NCBI GenBank assembly: GCA_039105265.1
Contig: JAPFFF010000065.1
Span: 248,001 to 312,000, forward strand
DNA length: 64,000 nt
Direction of reading: 5' to 3'
DNA from: Tritrichomonas musculus
Lineage: Eukaryota; Parabasalia; Tritrichomonadida; Tritrichomonadidae
This document shows, piece by piece, positions 25,581 to 36,444 of the stretch (positions are counted from its first letter, which is position 1; each line of letters starts with the position of its first letter). The notes under the pieces are model-generated. The model had not been told where the DNA came from. It ran no database searches and saw only the letters and a list, made by a program, of their open reading frames with translations. Both the position numbers and the translations under genes were made by a program.

Positions 25581-26087
25581 ATGACACATGATAACAGTAC
25601 TTCTCAAATGTTAATTAGAAATCTTTCCTCCGTTAGAGAAATATTGGATTTAAAAGATCGAAAAGAAGAAATTTATTATAACGGAAAATTATTACCAGAA
25701 GATTTTAATAAAGAATTTAGAGATACTTTAATTGATTATGCTGCTCTCTCTTTTATAAAAAAGTTATATTCGTTATCAATTACATCTTTGATTTCAATTA
25801 AGGAATGGAATAATAATGATAAAAAAGATGTTCCAGCTTCTCCTAACTTTGATACTATTTATACATATTTGCCAAGTATAGCATATCAATTTGCATGGGA
25901 CTTAAGGACACTAGAAAAAAATAAAGATTTTTCAGAATCAATTAGGAAAATTAATTTAGCAATAAAACTAATGAGTATGGCTGTACCTACTTGCATAAGT
26001 TTTGAAAAAGTAGGAATCGAATTGATTGAAAATCTTGATATATTTAATGATATAATTGAGAAAATTGAAGGATATATTACTCCTTAA
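25581..26087 (+). CDS. Hypothetical helical protein
   Basis: 168 residues from an ATG, mostly alpha-helical, with no signal peptide, membrane segment or recognisable motif. Codon use is like neighbouring host genes and the frame is far longer than chance in such AT-rich DNA. The upstream 340 bases (25241-25580) are plain AT-rich sequence with nothing recognised. Function unknown. Confidence 0.55.
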   Translation: MTHDNSTSQMLIRNLSSVREILDLKDRKEEIYYNGKLLPEDFNKEFRDTLIDYAALSFIKKLYSLSITSLISIKEWNNNDKKDVPASPNFDTIYTYLPSIAYQFAWDLRTLEKNKDFSESIRKINLAIKLMSMAVPTCISFEKVGIELIENLDIFNDIIEKIEGYITP

Positions 26088-26278
26088 ATTGTAATATTTA
26101 ATTATATGATTGATACAATTAGGATCAACTTAAAAAAATATTGAATATTCTTTTTATTACTTGAATATTAAAAATAAAAAAAGAGATAATTTTCTCATTT
26201 CGAATGAAAAAATACACTTCGATCATGACAATCTATTTGATAACAGCGATGATTACCTGTATCAAAAAGTATTTTTTT

Positions 26279-26375
26279 TAACCGTTTTTACCGTACCGGT
26301 ATTACCTGTCATAAAGACGGTAACAGGTAATAACGGTACTGATACCGCAGTACCGGTAAAAATTGGTACCGGAAA
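26279..26375. repeat. GC-richer palindromic cluster of ACCGGTA motifs
   Basis: In very AT-rich DNA, the words TACCGGTA, ACCGGTATTACCTGT and ACAGGTAATAACGGT alternate in both orientations and could fold into a long imperfect hairpin with TTTTTACCG and CGGTAAAAA at its base. The short open frame across it (26161-26394) is an effect of the repeats. No further gene is seen from 26088 to 26727. Confidence 0.6.
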
Positions 26376-26727
26376 TGATATGATGATCAGGTAAATGTCA
26401 GAGTTAAAGATTCATTTTTCACTTTTTCTGAGAAAATTTTTCATTTATTATTTTATTAATATATTTAATTATTCATGTTATTTATTTAAGACAACCAATT
26501 ATATATTCAATTAATATATTAAATATTAATAAAACATAATAATATCAAATAATAACATTAAAAAAATATAGATTGAGTATTTATTAAAAATTGAATAAAA
26601 ATTTTTGTCAAAATTTTTTTGATTTTGATTTCATCATTTGCACTTATTCTGATTAACTTTTAACATTTGTATCTTACTACTCTATGTTGAATCTATTTTT
26701 TTTTTTGCAAATAATAAATTCAATATA

Positions 26728-27470
26728 TAGTGGTCCTAAAAAATATTGATAAGAAATTTGAGAGAAATTTTCATGTTTCATTGAAAAAATTGAGAAAATT
26801 TATTTAAAAATAATTTGAGAGAATTTTAAAATTCGTTTCAAATTCATTCAAATTTAATGACCTATTCATGAAATATATGAATCAATTGTTGGTCAATCTT
26901 TTGACCTTTTATTTATAGGTTTTCTTTACCAAAAAATACAAACGAACGCTATAACTTAATCGCAAGTGGTTCTGCAATCGCACAATTTTAATAAAAGCAA
27001 AACAGCTGATGCATTAAGTATTTCGTTAAATTGCGTCAAAGCAGTAGCTAAATAGATTGATGAAGGGAGACCAGAAAAAACACAACCCTGTCGACCACAA
27101 ATATTAACAAATGAAATCAAGTATTTCATGTGCGTTAAAGCAATAATGTTTCCTGAAATCCCTGGAGCTGAAATGGCAAATGTTTCCTGAACACACATTT
27201 TATTCTTTATATGGAATAATCTAAGTTTAGCAACAAACAATTCTTTGATTGATTCTTTTCCAAAGAAATTGAAACAATGCCTCGAAGTGCAAGGCAATCA
27301 AGTAAGATTTTAATTTTAATTTTTAATAAAAATTCAACTTTTTCAATTGCCGAAAAAATATTGATAAGAAATTTAACTTTTTAAAATAAAAATTTTAAAA
27401 ATAAAATAACTTTTGTTAACGACGATTAACTATTGAATTCATTTCTTATCAATATTTTTTAGGAACGCTA
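26728..27470 (+). mobile_element. Tc1/mariner-like deletion element, copy 1
   Basis: 743 bases. Terminal inverted repeats of about 30 bases (TAGTGGTCCTAAAAAATATT and TAGCGTTCCTAAAAAATATT read inward, both continuing into GATAAGAAAT), flanked by TA on each side. Inside, the plus strand encodes a broken frame NFNKSKTADALSISLNCVKA, stop, IDEGRPEKTQPCRPQILT, resembling the N-terminal helix-turn-helix and GRP linker of Tc1/mariner transposases, with stops at 27052 and 27187. An extra internal copy of the terminal motif lies near 27350. The catalytic domain is missing, so it is non-autonomous. The minus-strand open frame (26956-27297) is a shadow. Confidence 0.8.
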
Positions 27471-29128
27471 TAAAACAAAAAATAAAAATTGAAAAGAAAC
27501 TTTCAAAAAGTTAGATTTTCCATTTTTTTATTCTCAAAAAAATTCAATTAAAATTTGAATGTATAATTGGTAATATTCCCAGAAAAGTGGAATTTTCCAT
27601 TTAAAAATACGTTTTTAGTTTTGTTACTGTACTGTATATAAATACAAATTTAAATTAATTGATTAGCACACAAAAAAAATGATATAGCAGTAATCACATG
27701 ATGTGAAAAATATTGAATTAAAAACAAAAAATTTATAACTTTTTCATTAAAAAGCATAGAAATATTTTGTATTTAAATAGCAGTTTTTTTTCACTTCATG
27801 TGATTTCTCACAAAAAGTGGGTTTAAAAGAAAAAGGACCACCTAAATTACCAAAAAAATGGCTTTAATTTCCGTAATTTTTATATGGACAAAAGTACCTT
27901 CTCAAAAATAAAAAATTGAATACCAACGTAAAAATTGAGTTGGTTTTTTTGTCCTATCCCCGGATTTCTAAAAAAAAAAAAAAAAAAAAAAAGCAATTAT
28001 TTGACCTTTTTTGATCGTATATCGTTATCAAATATTGACCAAATAAGTTCTCATTAGAAAAAATAAGAGAAATCTAATATTACCCATAAAAGCTTTTCTA
28101 TCCTTCATCCAATGATGCTTTGTTTACAAAATCAATCCATTTGATGATGTTTCGAGCGATTCTTGCTTGTTGGTCGATAATTTTGAAATTTCACGATCCA
28201 ATATAATATACACTATCAATTCCATGCTCGATTTTTTTTTTTTTATTCTTTTACGTATTTGTCTAGTTTTATAAAATAGTGTTAGATTGCATTAATTCTT
28301 ATTCCTTCATCTGTTTTTTTCAATATTTTTTTTTATGTTTTTGAAAAGTGTAAACCTATGAAAAGTAAAATATATAAACGTTTTTTACAAAAAATTTAAA
28401 TATATTAAAGACTATTTGTTAATTCTGATTATATTTTTAAAAAAAATGAATTACATAATGTTTTAAATAGAAAAAATCATAATGTTAGATGTTTTGAAAA
28501 TTAAATAATTTGATGTTATAATGATTCTAAATATGAATTATTCAAAAAACAATCCCTTTCAATCTTCACAATTCTTTCAAAAATATCCCAAACAGAGTTT
28601 ATCAAAACAATTCAAAAAGTTTCGAAAATCCCACTGGGATTTGTAAACTAATCAAAAAAATCCCTTTGGGATTTATAAACCATTCAAAATATCCCACAGG
28701 GATCGGCTATCCCACTTTTATCCCAGATTGAATACGAATACGTTATATTATTTGGGAAATGTGATATAAAATATAAAACATAGGACGATTATTTATCAAA
28801 CAAAAATTTCTAGAAAAAATTAAAAAATTCATAAAAAAATTTTATATAATAATATTTTAAACACTTTTTTATCCCAAGGGATTTTTTTTTTATCCCAGGA
28901 TTTCGGTTATCCCAGCGGTTTATCCCATTTGAACAGGGTTATTAAGATATAATCGATACAAAGGAAATTTTAGAAAAGTGAGATGTTGTACCTATGGTAA
29001 TATAAAGATATAAAAGTAATTAAAATTCACTGTCATTGTTCCAAAAAATCATGTATTTTATTCGAAATTGGGTGTTTTTAGGATAAATTGAATCAAAAAG
29101 TTATGTTTTTGATATCAATTTTTTGATT
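27471..29128. other. Gene-poor AT-rich stretch
   Basis: No credible gene. Holds a 23-base A run at 27970-27992 and the ATCCC/GGGAT array listed separately. Otherwise plain AT-rich sequence with short homopolymers. Confidence 0.6.
28627..28935. repeat. Array of small ATCCC...GGGAT palindromes
   Basis: AATCCCACTGGGATT, ATCCCTTTGGGAT and ATCCCACAGGGAT at 28627, 28660 and 28691, then more ATCCC words to 28715. After a gap come ATCCCAAGGGAT and several ATCCCA words at 28870-28930. The loop differs each time while the arms stay the same. Confidence 0.65.
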
Positions 29129-29431
29129 TCATATTTCAAATCCATGCTTTGTTTTACAAAAGTGCAAAAAAGTTCCAGACTTTTTTTCTATGGTACGATA
29201 CAAGGTCAATATTGACCTAAACCGCCACGAGCGATTACGATTTCCGATTATTTTTTTATGAATTTTGTCAGTTATTAAATTGATTTGAGAAACTAAATAA
29301 AACACTTCAGATAAATATAATAAAGACTTTTCTGATTCTAATAATGAATCATGAGTGATATCTTCATTTCTAGATTCGTATGAAGTACTGGTGATGATTT
29401 CGTAAGCTTTGATTTCCATTGATATAATCAT
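29129..29431 (-). CDS. Doubtful small reading frame
   Basis: 100 codons from an ATG with no recognisable motif; a second ATG lies four codons in. Predicted helical start and basic C-terminal end. It could be a small host gene or chance; no paralogue is seen in the window. Confidence 0.25.
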   Translation of the reverse strand: MIISMEIKAYEIITSTSYESRNEDITHDSLLESEKSLLYLSEVFYLVSQINLITDKIHKKIIGNRNRSWRFRSILTLYRTIEKKSGTFLHFCKTKHGFEI

Positions 29432-29715
29432 TGATAAAATTAATTTATTTTGTTTATTTTTTTATTTATTTTTTACTAATTTCAAATGTTACAATAATCT
29501 ATTATTGGACTTATTCTTTGATTTATTTTTGCTTTTAATAATTTCAAATTTAATTGGAGTAATGAGATCATATTATTAGAGTTATTATATCCTTATTATA
29601 AATGCAGTGATAAGTTTATATTTTATTATTTATTATTATCATTATTATAATGAGATAAATATTCATATATGTAAAATTTTAATCCTTATGAAAAAGTGGT
29701 TCTAGCATTCACAAA

Positions 29716-30534
29716 ATGTCTTATCATACTAAAAGCACTTCGCATTCACTTAGTCCTCAAGATCAAATAAGAAAAGATGTTGCTAACAGAAACCATAAAT
29801 TTGTTCAAGAATTTCCTGATCTAATATCCAAAGATGTCCATCTCATCGACAATAAAGAGCATGATCATATAGAATCAGAATTAACAAATAGTCGCAACAA
29901 ACCCAATAAAAACTGCAAAATTTTTGTAAATAATAAATCTACAATTTGGTCAGCAATTAAATGCCATTCTCTCCAATATGATAACATTTACCTCCTTAAT
30001 TTTGCCGATGCTGAAAAGCCTGGTGGTGGCTATTTAAATGGAAGAAATGCGCAAGAAGAATGCCTCTGTCGCCAAACCCTTTTATACCCAACATTATATG
30101 GTAATGAAATGTACGATCACAACATAGAAATTGGTCCAACGAGCGATTATATGATCTTATCAAAGGGGATTCTTGTTATTAGAGATGACGATAACCACTT
30201 TCTCAGCAAAAAAGATCAATTCAAAGTAGATATCATATCATCAGCGGCCTATGATAACCGTAAACCGAATAAAGACTCGTATCACATCATGGAACAAAGA
30301 ATTGCAAAGATTATTCGGCTTGCTGCTCGAGAAAGCTTGAAGGTTCGAGGAAAAAGTGCCCTGATTCTTGGCGCTTTCGGCTGTGGCGTTTTTAGAAACG
30401 ATCCTGAACAAGTTGCTTCAATTTTTGCTAATGTTTTAAATGAACAAGGTTTCAAGAGATATTTTGATTGTGTAATATTTCCAATCTACAATGGACACCA
30501 TAGCGTGGACGTATTTAAATCAAAGTTTCCGTAA
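29716..30534 (+). CDS. PARG-like macrodomain protein (TIGR02452 type)
   Basis: 272 residues. YLLNFADAEKPGGGYLNGRN followed by AQEECLCRQTL is the signature of the bacterial-type poly(ADP-ribose) glycohydrolase family, with the GGG loop and two adjacent catalytic glutamates (QEE). Later ALILGAFGCGVFRNDPEQVA is the phosphate-binding loop of the macro fold. It would remove ADP-ribose from proteins or small molecules in the nucleus or cytosol. Complete, no signal peptide. The ATG follows TTCACAAA, which fits the trichomonad initiator (TCA start) close to the codon. The stop overlaps TAAA, a trichomonad polyadenylation word. Confidence 0.9.
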   Translation: MSYHTKSTSHSLSPQDQIRKDVANRNHKFVQEFPDLISKDVHLIDNKEHDHIESELTNSRNKPNKNCKIFVNNKSTIWSAIKCHSLQYDNIYLLNFADAEKPGGGYLNGRNAQEECLCRQTLLYPTLYGNEMYDHNIEIGPTSDYMILSKGILVIRDDDNHFLSKKDQFKVDIISSAAYDNRKPNKDSYHIMEQRIAKIIRLAARESLKVRGKSALILGAFGCGVFRNDPEQVASIFANVLNEQGFKRYFDCVIFPIYNGHHSVDVFKSKFP

Positions 30535-30989
30535 AATTTTCATTTTTTTAATCTTTTTTTAATCTTTTTATTTTTTTGATTGAATTTAATCTAATTTCAT
30601 GACTATACTCATTAATTATATTTGTGAATGGTTATTGTTATTATTATTTATTTTTTTTATGCTTTTTGCTACATTCTTTTTAGATAATCGTGAAAGAGTT
30701 TCACCAAACAAAGAAACAAATCGGTTAAAAAAATTACTCTTTTCTTATTTTAAACAATGAACAGAATCTCTATAACAAATAATGGTTGTTCTTATTATTA
30801 AATCTTAAAATATTAAATATGAATTAATTTTTCCGATCGTTTTTATTATTATTAATATCAAATGAAGCTCAGATATTGAACTAATCAATTTTGAGAGTGT
30901 TATTCAAAATTCAAGATAATGTCAAAATTGATAATGTTAATCTCTGATAACAAACAAATATATGGAAATAAAATACAACATATGAATCA

Positions 30990-33554
30990 TTATTGAGGAG
31001 AACTAGATCTGTTAAATGAATACAATTTCTCATGTAAAAAGTTGATTTCATCTTCTTTTGAAGGAAAACGATTGATTTTCAATAGCTCGTTATCAACTCT
31101 CCGAATTTTATGCTCTTTTTTAGCATATTCTTCTTTTTCAAGTTGAGCATCTAATGGAATGAGAATCTTGAAATTCTCACAGCCACTCTCAACTCGAATT
31201 TTCTTAGCATTTGGTAACGATAAAACTTTTAATTTTGTGAAGCCATTGAAAGTCATTTTGTCAACTGTCACATCATCATCAATTATTCCAATATGAGATA
31301 TATTTCTATAGTCATGTAAAAAGAGTTTAACATTTTTCAAGCACAATGGAATGACGATAGAATTCAATGAATTTTCATTGAAAACATTTTTGTGAATAAA
31401 AGTGATCTCACTTCCCTTTGAGAATTCAACCGATTTCAAGTTTTTACATCCTTGAAATGCAAATTTGCTTATCTCTTTGACAAATGAAGGAATAATGACT
31501 TTTTCAATATCACGTCGAACAAATATTAAATGTGGATAGATGTCACTTTTTGATTCACTTTTGTAAAGAAGAAGTTCGTTATTGTAATATGAGTAATGTT
31601 CATTGTTAGAGGAGATTTTGATCATCGTAAGTTGTTGAATATTGTTAAGACTTTCTTCTTTCAAAAGTTCAAATTTATTTGGAAGAGAGAGAGAAGAGAT
31701 AGAAGAAGAATTGAATGCTGAATTCTCAATAATTCGAAGTTCTGAATTTTCTTCGTTTTCTATCTTTTTGAGGTTCTTACAATTCGAGAATGAATGTGAA
31801 CCAATCATTTCAACTCTCGAAGGAATTATTATATTTTCAATTGATGTTGAATTGAAAACAAAATTTTCTATCGTCCTCAATTCTGACTTTTCTTTGAATT
31901 CAACTATTTTTAATTTTATACAATCCTTGAAAGCTGAAACACCGATTTGCTGTACGTGCTCTGGTATTATAACTTTTTCTATAGATGATGATTCAAAAGC
32001 ACTTCCTTCTATTGAAATTAATTCTGAGTTCTCAGAAAATTCAATTGATTGAAGTTTCTCACAATTTGAGAAGGCATGATCACCAATTATTTGGACATGC
32101 TGTGAAACAAAAAACTTGCAAATAGCAGAACGGTCAAAGGCATGACTACCTATTGATTTAAGTTCAGAATTTTCTGAGAGTTCGACGGTTTGAAGTCTGA
32201 AACAATTTGTGAAAGAGTTCTCACAAATTCTTTTCACTTTTGAAGGAATCGCAATTTTTTTGATTGAAGAAGAATTGAATGCATAACCGTCAATTACTCT
32301 CAAATCTGAATCTTCAGCAAATTCAACGTGGTGAAGATTTCTGCAGTCTTTGAAGCAAGAGGAGCCGATCTGTTGGACACTGGAAGGAATCGTGATCTTC
32401 TTCAACGATGACGATTCAAATGCTGACTCATCGATTGTCAAAAGCTTTGAATTTTCTGAGAACTCGACGGTTTGAAGCTTTTTACAATTGGAGAAGGAAT
32501 TGGATCCGATGGTAACAACTTCAGGTGGAATACAAATTTTGGCAACCGATGAAGAATTGAATGCAAAATCATCGATCATCTGGAGTTCTGAATTTTCAGC
32601 AAACTCGACAGTTTTCAAGTTTTTACATCCTTGAAATGCAAATTTGCTTATCTCTTTGACAAATGAAGGAATAATGACTTTTTCAATATCACGTCGAACA
32701 AATATTAAATGTGGATAGATGTCACTTTTTGATTCACTTTTGTAAAGAAGAAGTTCGTTATTGTAATATGAGTAATGTTCATTGTTGGAAGAAATTTTGA
32801 TCATCGTAAGTTGTTGAATATTGTTAAGACTCTCTTCTTTCAAAAGTTCAAATTTATTTGGAAGAGAGAGAGAAGAGATAGAAGAAGAATTGAATGCTGA
32901 ATTCTCAATAATTCGAAGTTCTGAATTTTCTTCATTTTCTATCTTTTTGAGGTTCTTACAATTCGAGAATGAATGTGAACCAATCATTTCAACTCTCGAA
33001 GGAATTATTATATTTTCAATTGATGTTGAATTGAAAACAAAATTTTCTATCGTCCTCAATTCTGACTTTTCTTTGAATTCAACTATTTTTAATTTTATAC
33101 AATCCTTGAAAGCTGAAACACCGATTTGCTGCACATGTTCTGGTATTATAACTTTTTCTATAGATGATGATTCAAATGCATTATTATCTATTGTTCGAAG
33201 TTGAGAATTAACTGCAAATTGAATAGTTCGAAGATTTTTACAATTGGAAAATGCACAAATACCTATTTTTTTAACTTTTGGAGGAATTATTATAGCTTCT
33301 ATTGATGATGATTCAAAAGCATAATTATCAATTGAAAGTAATTCTGAGTCATCAGAAAAAGTAATGGTTTTTATAGTTTTATTACTTTTAAATGATGCTG
33401 CACTTATACTTGTAACGATAAATTTTTGATCTAAATAATTTATTGTTTGTGGAATTAAAACATTATCGCTTGAATTTGTTATTCCATGAACATTTGCAGT
33501 ACATTTTTGCTGATTTATTTGATAAGATATGCCATCTTGTTGAATATTCGTCAT
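30990..33554 (-). CDS. BspA-like leucine-rich repeat protein with internal duplication
   Basis: 854 residues built of about 23-residue BspA/TpLRR repeats of the form IPxxVxxIGxxAFxxCxxLxxVxF. BspA-like proteins form a very large trichomonad family linked to cell-surface and host or bacterial contact. This one has no clear signal peptide or C-terminal membrane segment. Two regions 1179 bases apart (31430-32008 and 32611-33187) are nearly identical at DNA level, including the irregular insert NNEHYSYYNNELLLY, so part of the gene was duplicated recently (393 residues apart). Upstream, TCAATTAATTTATG fits a trichomonad initiator. The 455 bases to the PARG gene (30535-30989) show nothing else. Confidence 0.88.
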   Translation of the reverse strand: MTNIQQDGISYQINQQKCTANVHGITNSSDNVLIPQTINYLDQKFIVTSISAASFKSNKTIKTITFSDDSELLSIDNYAFESSSIEAIIIPPKVKKIGICAFSNCKNLRTIQFAVNSQLRTIDNNAFESSSIEKVIIPEHVQQIGVSAFKDCIKLKIVEFKEKSELRTIENFVFNSTSIENIIIPSRVEMIGSHSFSNCKNLKKIENEENSELRIIENSAFNSSSISSLSLPNKFELLKEESLNNIQQLTMIKISSNNEHYSYYNNELLLYKSESKSDIYPHLIFVRRDIEKVIIPSFVKEISKFAFQGCKNLKTVEFAENSELQMIDDFAFNSSSVAKICIPPEVVTIGSNSFSNCKKLQTVEFSENSKLLTIDESAFESSSLKKITIPSSVQQIGSSCFKDCRNLHHVEFAEDSDLRVIDGYAFNSSSIKKIAIPSKVKRICENSFTNCFRLQTVELSENSELKSIGSHAFDRSAICKFFVSQHVQIIGDHAFSNCEKLQSIEFSENSELISIEGSAFESSSIEKVIIPEHVQQIGVSAFKDCIKLKIVEFKEKSELRTIENFVFNSTSIENIIIPSRVEMIGSHSFSNCKNLKKIENEENSELRIIENSAFNSSSISSLSLPNKFELLKEESLNNIQQLTMIKISSNNEHYSYYNNELLLYKSESKSDIYPHLIFVRRDIEKVIIPSFVKEISKFAFQGCKNLKSVEFSKGSEITFIHKNVFNENSLNSIVIPLCLKNVKLFLHDYRNISHIGIIDDDVTVDKMTFNGFTKLKVLSLPNAKKIRVESGCENFKILIPLDAQLEKEEYAKKEHKIRRVDNELLKINRFPSKEDEINFLHEKLYSFNRSSSPQ
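31430..33187. repeat. Two near-identical ~575-base direct repeats inside the LRR gene
   Basis: Copies at about 31430-32008 and 32611-33187, offset exactly 1179 bases, with only a few base differences. Confidence 0.85.
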
Positions 33555-33885
33555 AAATTAATTGAAATATTAGAATAAAAATAATACAATAGATTTTTCA
33601 ACTTTTTCTAAAATTTCACAATTTTAAGATGAATTTTTCAATTTGTAATAAAGTATTTTATTTATGTCTTATTCATTTGTACCGAAATTAAATTTATTTA
33701 TGATAATATTCATAAATCAAATATAAAAGTTTTTAATGATACTGTATAGTATTTGTATCAATTTTTCAATGTTAATAAGTTTTATATCTCAATAAATACT
33801 AAGTAAAATTGCATTAATTTATAACATTTAGTTTAAATATTTATCCATATATTTATTTAAAATATTTTGAATAATAATTTTAAAA

Positions 33886-34128
33886 ATGCTTAGTAATAAT
33901 TGTTTTAATGTTCTGCTCGATCTATTTTTATGGAGCACTCTCATCATTATCATAGTCTTTTTTTATACAACATTTTTTTGGAGGTGGATATTTGAAGATA
34001 AGCTAAACAACAACCTTTACAAGTCAAAGATGGAAGAGGTTAAGATACTTCAAATTAAACCTCTAGAATTAATAGTTTCATTAACTGATGCTTTTGGTCT
34101 TACTAAACCAATTGGATATAAATACTAA
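33886..34128 (+). CDS. Small single-span membrane protein (doubtful)
   Basis: 80 codons from an ATG. One strong hydrophobic segment at about 8-33 (ends FFYTTFFWRW), then a charged tail. No family recognised. Spacing of 331 bases from the LRR gene leaves room for a promoter. In AT-rich DNA such a frame can arise by chance. Confidence 0.3.
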   Translation: MLSNNCFNVLLDLFLWSTLIIIIVFFYTTFFWRWIFEDKLNNNLYKSKMEEVKILQIKPLELIVSLTDAFGLTKPIGYKY

Positions 34129-34559
34129 TTAAAAAAAGAAGAAGAAAAAAGCATTTTATTCTGAAATTAAATTACAAAGATATGATAAACCTTACTGATT
34201 TCACCAGATTTTTGTATCAAAGAATAAAACCGATGCCAACTCGCGGCAGTATTGGCGGTTTGCAGATTTTATTCTAAAATCGCTGCACGTACTTCACAAT
34301 CAATTTATAAACGAAGGCTCCACTGTTTTTTTTTTTTTGACAATGATATTAATCAACCTGTGTCACTTTTCGTCGGCTATCTTCATTCAACAATTATCAA
34401 TAGTGAAAGGGAAGTCATATTTATTACCCAAAAATCACTCATAAATTAATCTAAATCACGAATTAAAAGGATTTCACTTCAAAAAGGAGAGAAAACAGCA
34501 AATATCGCGTGCTGCGAATATTTATTTGTTGTTTTATGCTAAAACGACCAAGCACTTAT

Positions 34560-34706
34560 CAATTCTTTAAGAAAAAGAATTGTTTGTTTGTCATTCAAAA
34601 AAAAAAAAATCACTGCCTTACTGTCAGAAAAGAAGGTCGTGTATTTGAACTTGGATTAAATGAATTTGGCAAACTTGTCCTTGGAAAAGGAACAAAATTC
34701 AGATAA
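34560..34706 (+). pseudogene. RCC1-repeat remnant
   Basis: HCLTVRKEGRVFELGLNEFG then KLVLGKGT is a clear RCC1 blade of the type found in the kinase at 46585-48693. It is isolated, preceded by low-complexity DNA and ends in a stop after the blade. It is a decayed fragment, the third trace of this family in the window. Confidence 0.6.
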
Positions 34707-34834
34707 AGTTTTTTAAAACATAACAAAACTTATTATGTGATTGTATATAAAAATATATTTTTTTTATTGCATGATAATGCTAATTGCCAATAACTTAAGA
34801 GATCAATAAGGATCTAAATCAATTTAAACATTTT

Positions 34835-35231
34835 TTAATAATATTGAAAATATTCTTCAAAATTATTCTCATTATTTCCTTCATTATTGTTCATGTAGTT
34901 TGAAGAATCATTCATTGAATTTGGCTCAAATTGAGATAAATCAATTTCATATGGTTTACAATCTTCATCCAGTGGGCTTATTTTCCGGTTCTTTTCCATT
35001 TTTAGAAAAATTAGCATTTGAAACAAATTCATACAACGCATTTTGTTGATTCTTAGTCTGGCAATTAGAAGCAGGAATATTTTCTTGACTGATATTTTGT
35101 TTATAATTTAGTTTTCTTTTTTTGCATCGTTCAAATTTATTTACTAATCGTTCATCTTCATTAAGGTCATGAGAGAACGTCATATTATCGTCGTGAGTCA
35201 CAACTATAGATTTCCATTGAACATTTGTCAT
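34835..35231 (-). pseudogene. Small acidic protein frame split by a frameshift, or two overlapping frames
   Basis: An 88-codon frame starts at the ATG at 35231 and stops at 34965. A second frame overlapping it (34835-35041) continues as an acidic, Asn-rich tail (PYEIDLSQFEPNSMNDSSNY). A single frameshift near 34980-35000 would join them. No motif recognised; a basic patch KFERCKKRKLNYKQN occurs in the first half. Confidence 0.35.
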
Positions 35232-35394
35232 TGTAGCGAAATAATAACTGTTTTAATTGAAAAAGTAAATGTTAACGATAAAAATTTCAAAGATATATAA
35301 AATATGAATAAAAAGGATATAAAACTCTAGATATAACTATTGTAACACATTAATAATATAAGATTTGAATAAATGTATCCAAAGAATATATTAA

Positions 35395-35960
35395 GGTACA
35401 ATTCTCATACGTTACGTAACCGCAATTGTTTTTGACACATAAAGACATGTTAAGGTACAAATCCAGTACGTTTAGTAACCGCAATTTTTTTTGACATTCT
35501 CAAAGAATAAGATGACATGTTAAATAAAAAACGATTATTTTCATCCATTTCATATAACATGTCATAATGTTTATTTAAATTGTAAAATAAGTGTCAAAAA
35601 CAAACCTAGTCAATTTAAACTTTTTCAGAGGCATGCAACTATTCAAATAATAAACGTTCTCCTATTCAAAAAATAACGTACTGGATTTGTACCTTAAATG
35701 AATTTTTATATTATAATTATTATAAATAAAAAACAAAATAAAAACAAAAACAAATAAAACAAAAAAATAAATTAAAAAATAAATTAAAACCACCCAATTG
35801 AAAATTTTTAACTTGACTTTTTTCAATTACTTATTTTTAGAAAATAAAGCTCTGAATTTCAAATCTGACACTCATTCAAAAATAAACTTTTTCTGAGAGG
35901 TGCGCTTTCACAAAATTTTAACGTAATCCTTCTCAATATTTAACGTATGAGAATTGTACC
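35395..35960. mobile_element. TTAA-flanked inverted-repeat element (outer)
   Basis: Ends GGTACAATTCTCATACGTTA and its reverse complement, flanked by TTAA at 35391-35394 and 35961-35964. No coding capacity. TTAA target choice is typical of piggyBac-type transposases, but the family is not proven. Confidence 0.75.
35454..35693. mobile_element. TTAA-flanked inverted-repeat element nested in the outer one
   Basis: 240 bases, ends GGTACAAATCCAGTACGTT and reverse complement, flanked by TTAA at 35450-35453 and 35694-35697. Terminal and subterminal sequence (GTAACCGCAATT then TTTTTGACA) resembles the outer element, so they are relatives. Confidence 0.75.
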
Positions 35961-36444
35961 TTAACTTTTGAGAGAAATTAATGATTTCAACCATCAAAAA
36001 ATGAAAATGAAGAACAAATCATCCGCAAGAATATTTTTCATTAATATAAATCTTTCCAAAAAACTATCAACTTCATTTCTTTTGTCAATCATAAAGTTTT
36101 ATCCAAAAAAATAATGGAAAGTTTTATTTCAATTGATATATCATTTCAATACTGTTAAAAGGTATGGGCTATTAATGAAGATCCTATTATTGTCTTTTGG
36201 TTTCAATGTTCTTTATGAAGGTATTCCTTTTTAAAAAAATTCTTTTGATTAATCAAAAAGTTTTATTTCCAAAAAAAAAATTCAATATTCTCTAGGTACA
36301 ACCTTTTGAGTTAATAAAACACTCAAAAAGTTGTAAAAAAGAGAACTAAAATAAAGGCGCAGCTTTTCAAAAAATTACTTAATTTATTTTTTTAAATAAA
36401 ATAAAAGAAAGTTAAATCTTTAAACAATCAAATAATTGATATTT

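Noticed and set aside
26161-26394. 77-codon frame over the ACCGGTA cluster
   Set aside because: Begins at TTG, low complexity, created by the palindromic repeats.
26956-27297. 113-codon minus-strand frame, repeated at 45083-45424
   Set aside because: It is antisense to a broken transposase-like frame inside the mariner-like element; its conservation reflects the repeat.
31642-33204. Two identical plus-strand frames
   Set aside because: Shadows of the duplicated LRR segment on the opposite strand.
34252-34449. 65-codon frame with some GC-richer sequence
   Set aside because: No recognisable motif and interrupted by homopolymers; could not be supported as a gene.
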